Below are positions 23,257 to 33,662 of a stretch of 64,000 bases of DNA, piece after piece. Under the pieces are notes generated by a model. It made no database searches, was not told the DNA's origin, and saw only the letters and a list, made by a program, of their open reading frames with translations. The stretch is from positions 21,025,344 to 21,089,343 of the forward strand of contig NC_084816.1 in assembly GCF_963583255.1 (NCBI RefSeq). The letters are read 5' to 3'. Position 1 is the first letter of the stretch. The number at the start of each line of letters is the position of its first letter. The translations under genes were made by a program, and so were the position numbers. Source of the stretch: Pyrus communis. Its lineage: Eukaryota; Streptophyta; Magnoliopsida; Rosales; Rosaceae.

Positions 23257-23667
23257 CAGCTATGGAGCAGGAGGAGCAAGAGGAGCAAGAGGGCATGTGC
23301 ATGATTGTGAATGGGGGTATATTAATACTTTTATATTAATTTTTTGTTATAATTATCATAAATTTATAATGGTGGCTATAATTCTATATGAGACTCAAAT
23401 TTTAGTTATTTTTTAAAATTTCGCGAGAGAAAAAAGAAGGCAGGTTTCGTATTCCTAGACGTACTTGGCCTTCCTAATTATATTTTGAATAAGCTGGTTT
23501 GGGTTCAAGTTGGAACTTTTATTTTGTATGGTATAAATTTGGAAGAAAATAATCAAAGTAAAACAAAACCGTCAAGTTTCCAACAAGAAACATTGCACTC
23601 TCTTTTCACCTACCAACAATTCATTGCTAAATTTGACTTACTTTTATTAATTTGTATTATATAGACA

Positions 23668-23670
<3 letters not shown>

Positions 23671-23699
<29 letters not shown>
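23671..23699. repeat. AT microsatellite
   Basis: A (TA)n run beside the MITE-like element. Simple repeat only. Confidence 0.9.
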
Positions 23700-23703
<4 letters not shown>

Positions 23704-23728
23704 ATTAGGGCCACCGAGATGGGGGCCT

Positions 23729-24068
23729 TAGGGTATCGTTTGGTATGCAAACGGGACGGGACGGAACGGAACGGGACGGGACGGAACGGAACGGGACGGG
23801 ACGGGACAGGACGGAACGGAACGAAGCGGGAGCAAAGATGCCCTCGGATGGAAACAAGGAGGAAGAAGGAGACTGAGAGGTTATAATTTTGTGTTCCACG
23901 GATGTGGAACGAGTCGTTCCAGGGGGTGAGGTGGAACGAAAATTCATCCAAAACTCGTCCCGTGGAACAGCTCGTTCCATCCGTTTTAGGCGCACCAAAC
24001 GTGGGACGGAACGCCTTGTCCCACTCTGTTCTGTCCCATCCCACGTACCAAACGGTACCTAACGAACG
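23729..24068. mobile_element. MITE-like element with inverted ends
   Basis: The left end GGTATCGTTTGGTATGC and the right end GTACCAAACGGTACC are inverted relatives, each flanked inward by GGGACGGGAC and its complement (GTCCCATCCC). The element is about 340 bp. The interior has many GGAAC/GTTCC words. No transposase. Exact ends and target duplication are not resolved. Frames on both strands here (23610-24128) are products of the repeat. Confidence 0.55.
23752..23833. repeat. GGGAC/GGAAC pentanucleotide tract
   Basis: About sixteen consecutive 5-bp units, mixing GGGAC and GGAAC, inside the left part of the MITE-like element. Confidence 0.9.
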
Positions 24069-24977
24069 CCTACCCTTAGAACCAGCCCTGAGTATAATAA
24101 TAGGGTTTAAATATTGAACGACTACCATATTGCATGCATGTATTTAACACGTTCATAACTTTGACCGTGAGATGCATCTAACTGCCAAGAAATTGACGAT
24201 AGAATTTTAATGTTGAAATCGGCTCGCCCCATAAGGAGGTGGAATGAGTTGCATCCACATCGACAATCCTTGTCTGTGTCGTACGCATTCAACCCCGAAA
24301 CGACTCCGTAGATGAAAATAACACACGAGTCTAATTTTTCATTAACATAAACTAAAAGTGTGACAAATCAATCATCCATCCATATTATTAACTTACAAAA
24401 TAATAACACCACATAACAGCGTCCTTGTATCCAAAAGAAAAACCATCACATGCAAATTATGTTCAGATTTCAAAAAAGAAGCATATATTTTTTTTTATAA
24501 AAACGATACGGCGGGTGAGAATTGGGTGAAGCAACACAATTGGTTATGCTGCACAAATTTAATATCAAGCTCACCATTCATGGGAATACCACGAAACCAT
24601 AGTCCTAGTAGCTGAAAACAGCATTTTAAACCGAAGTGAGATACAAAATAGATTCTGCAGCACAAGCAACACAACGCAACCGACAAAAGAACTTCTGTAA
24701 GTGAACAGCAATTTCACGCCATAACTGAACAAGGATAATATTCATCGACCACAATTTTCTGGCATGGCCAACTGATGCTAAGTAACTTCAGAACTCTAAA
24801 ATAGTACCATTCAAAACGTTTGGTTCTATGCCTTTTCCTTCTAGGTATAACTCGTGGAATCTATGATTAAACAGACCACAAAAGAGAGAAGAATACCCTA
24901 AACTTTCGGTGACTTATAGCTGATGTGCCACTCTCTCTCCTCCAACTAAATGCACTGCAAACATCTAACCTTCAAAG

Positions 24978-27589
24978 TCAATTCGAAATTTCTTCAGGGA
25001 GATGCGGGGAATACTTCTCCATGAGCTGGGTTAATTTGGCATCAAAATCCTTCTCCAGTTCCACTTCTTCCTCCCAATGCCTCCGCTTCATTGCAGCTTT
25101 ATCGTCATCATGAGTTTTCATCAGCATGTCCCGCTCTGCCACAAATTCTTCCATCTCTTTTTCTTGAGACTTGATGAAGTTCTCAATTTCCTCCGACCTA
25201 CAGCCATAAGGAGTATGGAAGAAATATACATCAAACAAAAGCAGAAGCACCACATGGGTAAAAGTATTGAACCTCAACTGGGGGCCTAACTTTCTCTGGT
25301 CTACGCATATTCTTTATCACAAATTACCTGTATTTTTGTTCCTCGGCATTTGAAGGGTTGAGATATGAGTGCTTCACCTTGTCACGTTCCTCCTGCTGCA
25401 GCCTCTCAAAATTTTCTTCCTTTGCATCCCTTGATTCATGAATTATCTTGATCTGGTCTTTGAAAAATTGTTCTTGCAGATACATCTTTTCACACCAACA
25501 AGAGAAACAACCAAATAAATGAACAAGCCAATAAAACGAAACAAAAGAGCAAGTGAATAGACCAAATATTCGGAAGCCATAAGGAAAAACAAATACAAAA
25601 ACAAAATACAAACGATGGTAAACCATGCAACATAGTGAAAATACCAACTTTAGATCAAGCCAAACCTTGATGCAAGTGTAAACAAGTTTCTACTATAATA
25701 TTGGGGCATAATTATCTGACAGTGAAACTTACCTCTTCCTGGTTCTCTTTGTGCTGCAATTTGGTCCTCTGTCTTACGATGCGATTTTCCTCCGTCGTCT
25801 TCCTGAGCTTTTCACTCACTATACCAAGAGATTCCTCAAGAGCCTTTGCATGCCTCTGTTCCTTAGCAACCCTGTTCTTAAACCACATAAGCTGTTGGTT
25901 ATCCTCACTCATTTGCCTGATTTGGTTCACGACCATCTCCTGGTACGATCTCATCTCAAATTTCAGCCTAGATTTACCTAATTAGTAATGGGAGCATGTA
26001 AGACATCCATATATAACATTTCCAGGGATCTTAATTGCAAAATACAATTCAATGAATCAAAGTTAGCATATGAACTTAAAGTATTTGAGTGAAAACTCGT
26101 CACTTTGTACCCAAAATGACCATCACAAACACACAGAGGGCAAGGGGAAGAGTGAGGGACACACCTTGAGAATGCTGGTTAAAAATGTCCAAGTCTTCTT
26201 TCACTGCCATGTACCCATAGAGCTGTCGCTTCCCACCAGACTGAAATAAGACACGACGACGGTCCCATGCATCTCTGTCAGTTCCTTGCTCTATAAAATG
26301 CTTGTGCAGACGCTCCGCCTCTAAATAACCCCTTGCAGAGGCCTCAAAGATCAAAATGCTCATCCCGCGGTGTCCTTGTGGACCATATGAGTGTCGAGCT
26401 CTCGCAGCAGCATAAGGGCTGAAATAGTCAAGAAGCTCCTGATTTCCCATGCCAACCCACTGAAATTCAAAGCAACATAAAATGAGGACTGGAATGATAC
26501 CAAGGCAGGGAAACCTTGGCTTTAGAAACAATCATGACAATGTAAACAGACCTATACTTGAGATACAAATTTGAAAAACATAATCAATACCTTGTCATTG
26601 TCATCCTGCTCAAGTTTAGTGTTCATGATGACAATCATAGGAGGCCAGACAATTTCATGATCCTTTTCCTCATCTTTTAAACCTTTCCATTTACCAAAAG
26701 CTTCACCAGCTGGTATAACTGTAGTTCCCTTCCTCCTCAACTCTTCATCCAAAAGCTCTGCAAGCTCTCTATGGAGCATTACCCTTTTTGATCCTTTTGT
26801 TTTGGCATGTGTCATCAGGGGCTGCAGGCCTCGGTACCAGTCAATGGAACCAGGACCCCCTTGACATGCAGGACAGTGCCACTGCCTAGCAGGATCATTA
26901 ATCTCATCAACCGTTAAACTATCCAAAATCTCAAAGAATTTCTTGAACCATCTGCTATTTTTTCGAGTTTCATGGCTCTTTTCACTTGAATCCGAGTCAA
27001 ACTCATCGCTGAATAGCTCATCGTCGGTATCACCCACAGCATCAGAGTTGTCATCATCATCATCAATGGCAGCGGCAGCAGCAGCCGCATCGCTGTCCTT
27101 GTCATCTTTTCTGTGGACATCTTCTGAACCCTTGGGTTGAGTAACACCAGCTCTAGATTGCCAGTTCCATCCGTGGTCCAGCGGAGGGGGAATCACATGT
27201 TGTGGGGCCACATAGCTATTTTCAGAAACCCTGGCAGAAGACTGCTGCCTTACATTTCCTCTTGCTGCTGGTTTTCTCATATCAGAAGTTTGTGAAGGCC
27301 AGAAGTTGCCGGCACCCCTTCCTGACCCACCACTACTCCGCATACCTGGCTTCTGAGTATCAACCTGTGCCCAAGCCTTAGAATTAGAATTCTGAGGACC
27401 CCATTGTTTTGCAGCACTGCTTCCAGCTCTGTTCTTTGACTTCCTGGTAATTACCTCCCACTCTCCATCATCCTGGGCTGAGCCCAGGCTAACGTCTGCA
27501 ACACCATGAGTCAACTGTTCAATCTTGGGGCTGCTGACTTCCAAGACATCTTTTCCCTTGAAATTTCCACCATTTCTTCTCGCACTCAT
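24978..27589 (-). CDS. SGS3: Suppressor of gene silencing 3 (SGS3)
   Basis: Five coding exons on the minus strand: 27589-26591, 26459-26165, 25977-25733, 25485-25328, 25197-24978. All junctions have GT/AG and keep phase, giving about 638 residues, close to the family norm of roughly 600-640. The N-terminus is low-complexity with an Asp/Ala-rich stretch. A zf-XS finger starts at WHCPACQGGPGS (Cys about 239 and 242). The XS domain (about 310-430) includes the conserved SYGPQGHRGMSILIF. Coiled coils fill about 440-620. SGS3 binds RNA and works with RDR6 in cytoplasmic granules to make double-stranded RNA for tasiRNA and antiviral silencing (family knowledge). The start is ATG at 27589, not the in-frame ATG at 27601, because an AG acceptor at 27591-27592 puts the latter in an intron. 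Confidence 0.95.
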
Positions 27590-27590
27590 C

Positions 27591-28085
27591 CTAGCAAACA
27601 ATGCCTTTTTGGGAACATTGTTTTAAACAAAAAAAACGCGATGAAAACATTAAGTATGCGATGAAACATTGTTTTAAACATTAAGTACTGTAACATTACG
27701 AAATATATGTTCCTAATTCCTAACCCTAACATTCGATTTAACACTAAAACCCCCAATTTCTAATTTAATTTTCCAAATTGAATCTAATTACAATACCAAA
27801 ATCTTCAGATTAAGGCATCAAGGCCTGATTCTGACCTTAGAAAGAAGAAAAATAAAGAATTAAGAAAAGATAGATACCTGGGTCAATCTGCAGCGTTTGT
27901 CTGTCGCACAAGCGAAAGTGGCTCCGTGCAGCTGCCTGCTGGCTGGGTGCAGTCGGCGGTGTCTTTCTGGCTGTTGAGCGCTGCGCCGGGAGCTGACAGG
28001 GTGAGAGAAGTGAGAAGTGAGAAGCGAGAAGCGGGGAAAACTAAAAACGTACAAGAAGAAAGGTTGACGTGAAGTCGTTGGGAAC
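27591..28085 (-). other. SGS3 5' UTR exon and leader intron (predicted)
   Basis: A donor CAG|GTATCT at 27878/27877 and an acceptor TTTGCTAG at 27591 define a 287-bp intron that ends one base before the SGS3 start codon. The upstream exon would begin somewhere near 28080. This is inferred from splice signals; no transcript evidence. The 64-codon frame at 27860-28054 overlaps it and is not supported as a gene. Confidence 0.6.
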
Positions 28086-28481
28086 CGAAGGAGGCGTGCG
28101 CGAAAGAGACTACGCCAAGACTCTCTTTATTTTTCTGGGATGGGCCTCTATTAATAAACCTATATTTTAATTTTTTTTTTTTTCAGCCCAAAACATTTTT
28201 TTGGAGCTAGGATGGGCTGACGATTGGGTTTGAGTTAAAAAGGTTTTTTATTTTCCAAAAGACGATAACTTGTAAAGTTTAAGAAGGTGTATTCAATTGG
28301 AATTTTGAATGATTTAAATGATTTTAAATAAATTTAGAGTATACAATTAGGATTTTAAGTGATCTTTGAAATTCAAAGAGGTTTCAATCAGCCACTTTTT
28401 TTTTTTTCTTCAAAGAGGATCATATTATAAAACTCGAGTAAAAACACCACCACGCAAGCTCAAAACAATAAAATGACGGAC
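28086..28481. other. SGS3 promoter side, no gene
   Basis: AT-rich spacer between the SGS3 leader and the Copia derivative. It holds poly-T runs (28170-28183, 28397-28408). Likely contains the SGS3 core promoter, but I cannot point to a convincing TATA box. Confidence 0.5.
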
Positions 28482-29072
28482 TGTTGGATAATGGCCAAAT
28501 GTTTCCTTGTTTTGTGGCTTGTTTTGTGACTTAAATTGCTCCATGTTTTGTGGCTTTTTCAAAGCCATGTTTTGTGGTTTTTTCAAAGCCATGTTTTGTG
28601 GCTTTTTCAAAGCCATGTTTTGTGGGAGAAGGCTTGGATTAAGAAAAGTATAAAAAGAGAGCATTTGGCAAAACAAGGATACGGATGGAGAGAAGGAAAG
28701 CATCCAAAAGAGATGGTGTGAGCATTTGGCTCTACCATGGGCATGGGTGAGAGAAATCAAGAGAGCTAGAGTGAAAGATCTCTTGTGAAAGAACTCTTGG
28801 GGGTAGAGTGAGGCTCTTGGGAAAATTCTGTGAGTGGGTGTACAAGGGTTATGGGATTGGGTTATGTCGATTTAACTCATGTGTAACTTGTACTGTTTTT
28901 CTCATAGTGAAGAGCAATATCTCTTCGAGGACGTAGGCAGTTTTTTGCCGAACCTCGTAAATTTCTCGGTGTCTTTATTTCTTGTATTTTAAACTATTCA
29001 ACTGTGTGTGATTTTGGTGAGGTTGTAATCTGAATCTCGGTTCCGCACTAACGAACGGGCCAAGGCACAACA
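28482..29072 (+). repeat. 5' LTR of Copia derivative
   Basis: Contains a 24-bp minisatellite (unit AAGCCATGTTTTGTGGCTTT, about 3.5 copies, 28538-28623) and a TATA box TATAAAAAG at 28649-28657. The repeated peptide seen in translation (MALKKPQN) is an artefact of this array. Confidence 0.95.
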
Positions 29073-29133
29073 ATTGGTATCAGAGCATCGTTGGGGGCTT
29101 TGGTTCGTTGGAGGTCCAGATTTGTTGTTCACC

Positions 29134-29555
29134 ATGGAATTTTCAGTTGAGCAGTTTAAAGGGAGAGGCGGTTTTGCTCTTGGTAAAGGAGAGTAATAGA
29201 AGCCTGAAGAAATGGAAGCCGTGTTTAGGGATGCTTGGATCAACTGCGAAAGTTGATGTTGAGGAAGAAGACAAAGGCCTCTTTCTTCTTACCTCACTTT
29301 CAGATTTGTACGAGAACCTTATGAAACTTTACTGCAAGGAAAGAAACAGTAAGTTTGGAGCAGGTGCAAGCTTTTTTGGTGTGGAATGATACACACAAGA
29401 GACCATGGATGATGGTGGGCACAAGACTGCTTAAGCTATTCAAGGTTGAAATCGTGGAAGAAAATTGGAAAGAGGATCTGAGAGAGACAGCAGGTTCAGA
29501 TCCGGTTCCGGAGGCAAGGGTCCACAGTGCTACGGGTGCAAGGCCGGGTTAGCAA
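29134..29555 (+). pseudogene. gag remnant of Copia derivative
   Basis: Pieces of a Copia gag in more than one frame: MEFSVEQFKG at 29134, a KGLFLLTSLSDLYENL block near 29270-29315 that matches the usual LLxSLPxSYE region, and the start of a zinc knuckle (KGPQCYGCK near 29505-29545) without its His and last Cys. Large parts between are deleted. No functional product expected. Confidence 0.65.
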
Positions 29556-29978
29556 GTTTGTGGTGGAAGACTTTGAGTATGCCCTCTAGGTACTCGAAGC
29601 AACACTTCTCCTGGTGATGTTTAGTCTCAAGTGTTGCAGGGGTTTTGCAGCAGGTGGAGCTATGGGATTCACAGGTGATGAGAAGGTCCTGAGGTAGGAA
29701 GAAGTGTGGGAATTTTGTCTGGCTCGATGGGTTGTTGCTGGAAATAGGCGCGCTGTAGAGTTTCCAGGTTGCAGACAATGAAGAGGAGGAAAACCTGCTG
29801 GAGGAGACGAGGATGTGTTGAGATCCTGTCTGAAGCTAAATGGTGATTTTTAGCTTGCAGCAGCTGCACATGCATTGGCAGTAACTGAATCGGAACAGGA
29901 CCAATGAGGTTGATTCAGAGTGTGGATGCTGGTACGTAAGGCCAATGGACTTTGGTACAATTTGGCCAAGGTGGAGAT

Positions 29979-30569
29979 TGTTGGATAATGGCCAAATGTT
30001 TCCTTGTTTTGTGGCTTGTTTTGTGGCTTAAATTGCTCCATGTTTTGTGGCTTTTTCAAAGCCATGTTTTGTGGTTTTTTCAAAGCCATGTTTTGTGGCT
30101 TTTTCAAAGCCATGTTTTGTGGGAGAAGGCTTGGATTAAGAAAAGTATAAAAAGAGAGCATTTGGCAAAACAAGGATACGGATGGAGAGAAGGAAAGCAT
30201 CCAAAAGAGATGGTGTGAGCATTTGGCTCTACCATGGGCATGGGTGAGAGAAATCAAGAGAGCTAGAGTGAAAGATCTCTTGTGAAAGAACTCTTGGGGG
30301 TAGAGTGAGGCTCTTGGGAAAATTCTGTGAGTGGGTGTACAAGGGTTATGGGATTGGGTTATGTCGATTTAACTCATGTGTAACTTGTACTGTTTTTCTC
30401 ATAGTGAAGAGCAATATCTCTTCGAGGACGTAGGCAGTTTTTTGCCGAACCTCGTAAATTTCTCGGTGTCTTTATTTCTTGTATTTTAAACTATTCAACT
30501 GTGTGTGATTTTGGTGAGGTTGTAATCTGAATCTCGGTTCCGCACTAACGAACGGGCCAAGGCACAACA
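29979..30569 (+). repeat. 3' LTR of Copia derivative
   Basis: Same length and content as the 5' LTR, including the 24-bp minisatellite and TATAAAAAG at 30146-30154. Flanked on the right by the target duplication CGGAC. Confidence 0.95.
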
Positions 30570-30574
30570 CGGAC

Positions 30575-31026
30575 AAGCTCAAAGAATGGCCTCTGAAAAA
30601 ACCTAACCTGGAAGAAACCATGTGGAAAAAATTCCAGGGGAGGAAAAAGAGGCCGAGCAAGCCAACAAAACCTTTTTCGAGCTGATCCTTAACTGATCGA
30701 GGATCCATTTTTGTTGTGCAGAATGGCTGTTCATACATATTCTGTATATATATTTGATAATAACAGGAGTTCTGGTTTTTGTTCGACTCATCCGTGCCAT
30801 TGGCATATATAAATACAGTAAGCACATAAAGCCACATCAAAAATTTAAAAGTTCATATGACAATTGCAAAAATAACATCTGCACCATATTCGGACAAAAA
30901 TAACCTTCAATTTCACGGAAAAAATGGACAAAACTAACAGTCGGGGGGACATCTGCACCAATTGAAAGTTCAGAGGTGTTTGAACCAGATTAAAAGTTTG
31001 TATGACAATTGCAAGCTAGCAATCTT

Positions 31027-31057
<31 letters not shown>

Positions 31058-31240
31058 GTGTGTACGACCTCGAAGAATAAAACACGATATATCAATAAAA
31101 AAAAAAGGGGTGAATCAAGGTTCGAGAAAACTCTAGTTATCAGATGGGCAGAGAGAAGAGATTGTTTTGAAGGGTAAAGTTTATGTCCGCTTGACTACGT
31201 GCCATTTCTCTTGTTTCATATTAATAAGATTTTCTCATAT
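30575..31240. other. Intergenic, with a GTGTAT microsatellite
   Basis: AT-rich spacer without a supported gene. A hexanucleotide (TGTATG)n tract lies at about 31026-31063. The minus-strand frame at 30472-30840 runs partly into the LTR and lacks any domain. Confidence 0.55.
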
Positions 31241-31345
31241 TGCTAAGGTGGGTTGCCGTGATGGATAGAGCGTTCCTCTTTAACCTATTATGTCCTAAGT
31301 TCAAACCTTCCCCTCCCTCATAATTTAGATAAATTTAAGGTAGAT
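31241..31345 (+). repeat. tRNA-derived SINE-like sequence
   Basis: GTGATGGATAGAGCG resembles a Pol III A box and AGTTCAAACCTTCC about 45 bp later resembles a B box. It does not fold as an intact tRNA. It lies next to the LINE fragment that follows, so the two could be parts of one composite. Low certainty. Confidence 0.35.
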
Positions 31346-31357
31346 TTTCCTATCATT

Positions 31358-31625
31358 TGTTACAACAATAACAACAAAGTCTTATCTCACTAAGTGTAAC
31401 ATGTTGTATGAATCTTAAAACGCTTGCTACTGCACTAAGTTTTGCCCCACGTTTTGTTAGCTCCAAGTACTTCATGTCTTTTCTTAGAATCTCTCTCCCA
31501 TTCTTTGTAGGTTTTTCTTTAGCCATTTTGCCATGAGTCTCTATTTCCTAATTATATTTTCTAACCAAAGCAATTGTAGGTTTTCGTTTCCCATGTCCAA
31601 ACCACTTTAAAACAAAAACATGAAT
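31358..31625 (-). mobile_element. RTE-type LINE 3' fragment
   Basis: On the minus strand this resembles the 3' end of the plant RTE LINE ORF (frames once encoding a GHVxRRP...RKTLEE...LTE-type tail) followed by a TTG-rich tail, seen on the plus strand as ACAACAATAACAACAAAG. It is frame-broken and short. Recognised from general familiarity with this tail, not from alignment. Confidence 0.5.
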
Positions 31626-33660
31626 AGGAGAGGAGACCGCAATTTAGGGATAGCAACGATTCGGTTTGATGACGAAAATGTTATATCCATCTCCATAACC
31701 ATGAAAATCAATCATATCCATAACCACAAATTAACCATCAGAGATTATCTATAACCATACCTACCGGGTAACAGATTCCTTTTCGGCTAACGGTTATATC
31801 CATCTTTGTCAAACAAAAATATATTCGTTCAGTTGACGCATTATAAGTTAGGATATGTTAATTTCGTCGTTACACATTTGATGTGTAAAATGATTCAATG
31901 AACTGATTTTGTAGAGTATAAAAATTAAAGTATTGAATTTAAAACATTGATGATGTTGGCTGATCTATAATATCTTCAGCACCATTGAATTTTCATTGAT
32001 TTTAATTCAAAACTTTTGAATTTTCCCATAAAATGCAACTTTTGTATTCTCAAGGTAATGAATTCGATAAATAATGAATGTACACACATATGAATAATGG
32101 ATACACACACACACGTATATACACAAACATACATATATATATATTATATAATACTATTATATTATATATTATTCAAGTCGGATACGAATCAGGGATCATT
32201 ATAACCATATCCAAAACCATAACTAAATAATATTTACGGTTTTTCTCCATATTGAAAATATACCCAAGTTTTCATATCCAAATCTGTTCCATTCAAACAG
32301 TTATTGAGTTTAACAATTAAAATTATCATCCCTACCACAATATCTTGAAGATGACAAGTTCTGATATTTATTGCTTTGTTTTGTTTGTGTGGTTGACGGC
32401 AGTGCCGGACGCATACATGGGCCAGAGCAGGCTGTCGCGCCTACTCCATCACCCTCTTCTTCTCCCATTTAATTGCTCAGTTGAATTGATCTTTTCTTTC
32501 AACTTGGAGAAAGTCTGCAATTGGTTCGATTCAACGCACCAAAGAGGAGGTTGATGCAAGGACAACCATTAGTTTGAAGGCATCAACATTGCCGCTTTTA
32601 ATTAGCAACTCAAACATTAATTTGAAAGCTTAATCCTTATTTGAGAGCTTCTTTCATCTTAAACAAAAATAATGATGCTAATGAAAAAGACTACAGTTGT
32701 TCCCTTTAATTAAGTTTACTTAACTAATACTAACTAATACTCCAAAACTTCTTTTAGTTACAAGAAGTTTAGGGTTTAATTGGATTCAACTTTGCACGCG
32801 AGTTTCAATGTTTGAACCTACCCCCTCCAGTATTGTTTGTACAAAAAAATATATTTGAGAGCTTCTACATCATATCCTATGAAGAATATTTCTGGATCTG
32901 CCACTAGTTGACGGGTGGCAGAGTCAGCATGGGATCATTGGTTGTCCTTGACCCCAATAACTTTAAAAACTCTATGTATATTTGCTTGTATATTGTATTT
33001 GACCGCAACAAACAACTAAGGCAAACTAAATTACGACGTCCTCATCCTACTTCTATTTTCTTCTATCATATTTGTCTTCCTTTTCTCTCTTCTTGTATGA
33101 AATGTTTTAGTTGAAAAGCCTTGAAAGTCTTCAACATTACTCCACAGTATCCTATATTCACCATCGACAAGCCTGTACAAGTAATAGTAGTCGTTGACAT
33201 ATGTTGAAATAAAATTTTAGCATATGTTGGCAGGAATTCGCAAGTGCCTACTAGGTGCTCGACGAAATGACCCAATGAAGCTTTTTGGTTGATATTATGA
33301 CTCTATTATTTGAAAATCCTAACTACGCCACTGTTGATGGGGCCAAAGTTAACGAAAAGTCCGGGCAAATGCATTTTGGATAGAAAATTTGTACAATATG
33401 GAAGATGAATAAACTCATTGAAGTGCTTGAAACATGGAACTGGTTAGCAATTAGCATTCAGAATTCAGAATTGAAAGTTGGATTTTCTGCTAATCTTATT
33501 GTTCTATTTTTTTATTTATTTCAAAAATAGTCAGCTTGGACAATAGACTCGAGCTAGTCCGCTCTCTACTTCTTCTAGTTTATCTAGTTCCAGTGCATAT
33601 ACAATATAATCAAATACAAAAAACTAAAAAATATTTGTATATACGTAGAACAGGATTATT
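31626..33660. other. Intergenic, no gene recognised
   Basis: AT-rich sequence with a short AC/AT microsatellite area (32097-32165). The frames at 32345-32554 and 32908-33275 show no domain, and I do not call them. Confidence 0.5.
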
Positions 33661-33662
33661 AA

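Larger units (their letters stand above)
28482..30569 (+). mobile_element. Young non-autonomous Copia derivative
   Basis: Two 591-bp LTRs (28482-29072 and 29979-30569) begin TGTTGGATAATGG and end AAGGCACAACA; I see only one difference between them (near 28529). A 906-bp interior starts with a tRNA-Met primer site (TGGTATCAGAGC, 29075) and ends in the purine tract AAGGTGGAGAT. The target duplication is perfect: CGGAC at 28477-28481 and 30570-30574. There is no protease, integrase or RT, only gag remnants. It must have moved using proteins from another element. The LTR ends and purine tract match the TNT1-like element at 15821-20917. Confidence 0.95.

Noticed and set aside
28425..28760. A protein with repeated MALKKPQN units (also at 29850-30257)
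   Set aside because: It is the antisense translation of the LTR minisatellite and occurs identically in both LTRs.
31241..31345. A functional tRNA gene
   Set aside because: A- and B-box-like words exist but no cloverleaf or anticodon arm can be formed convincingly.
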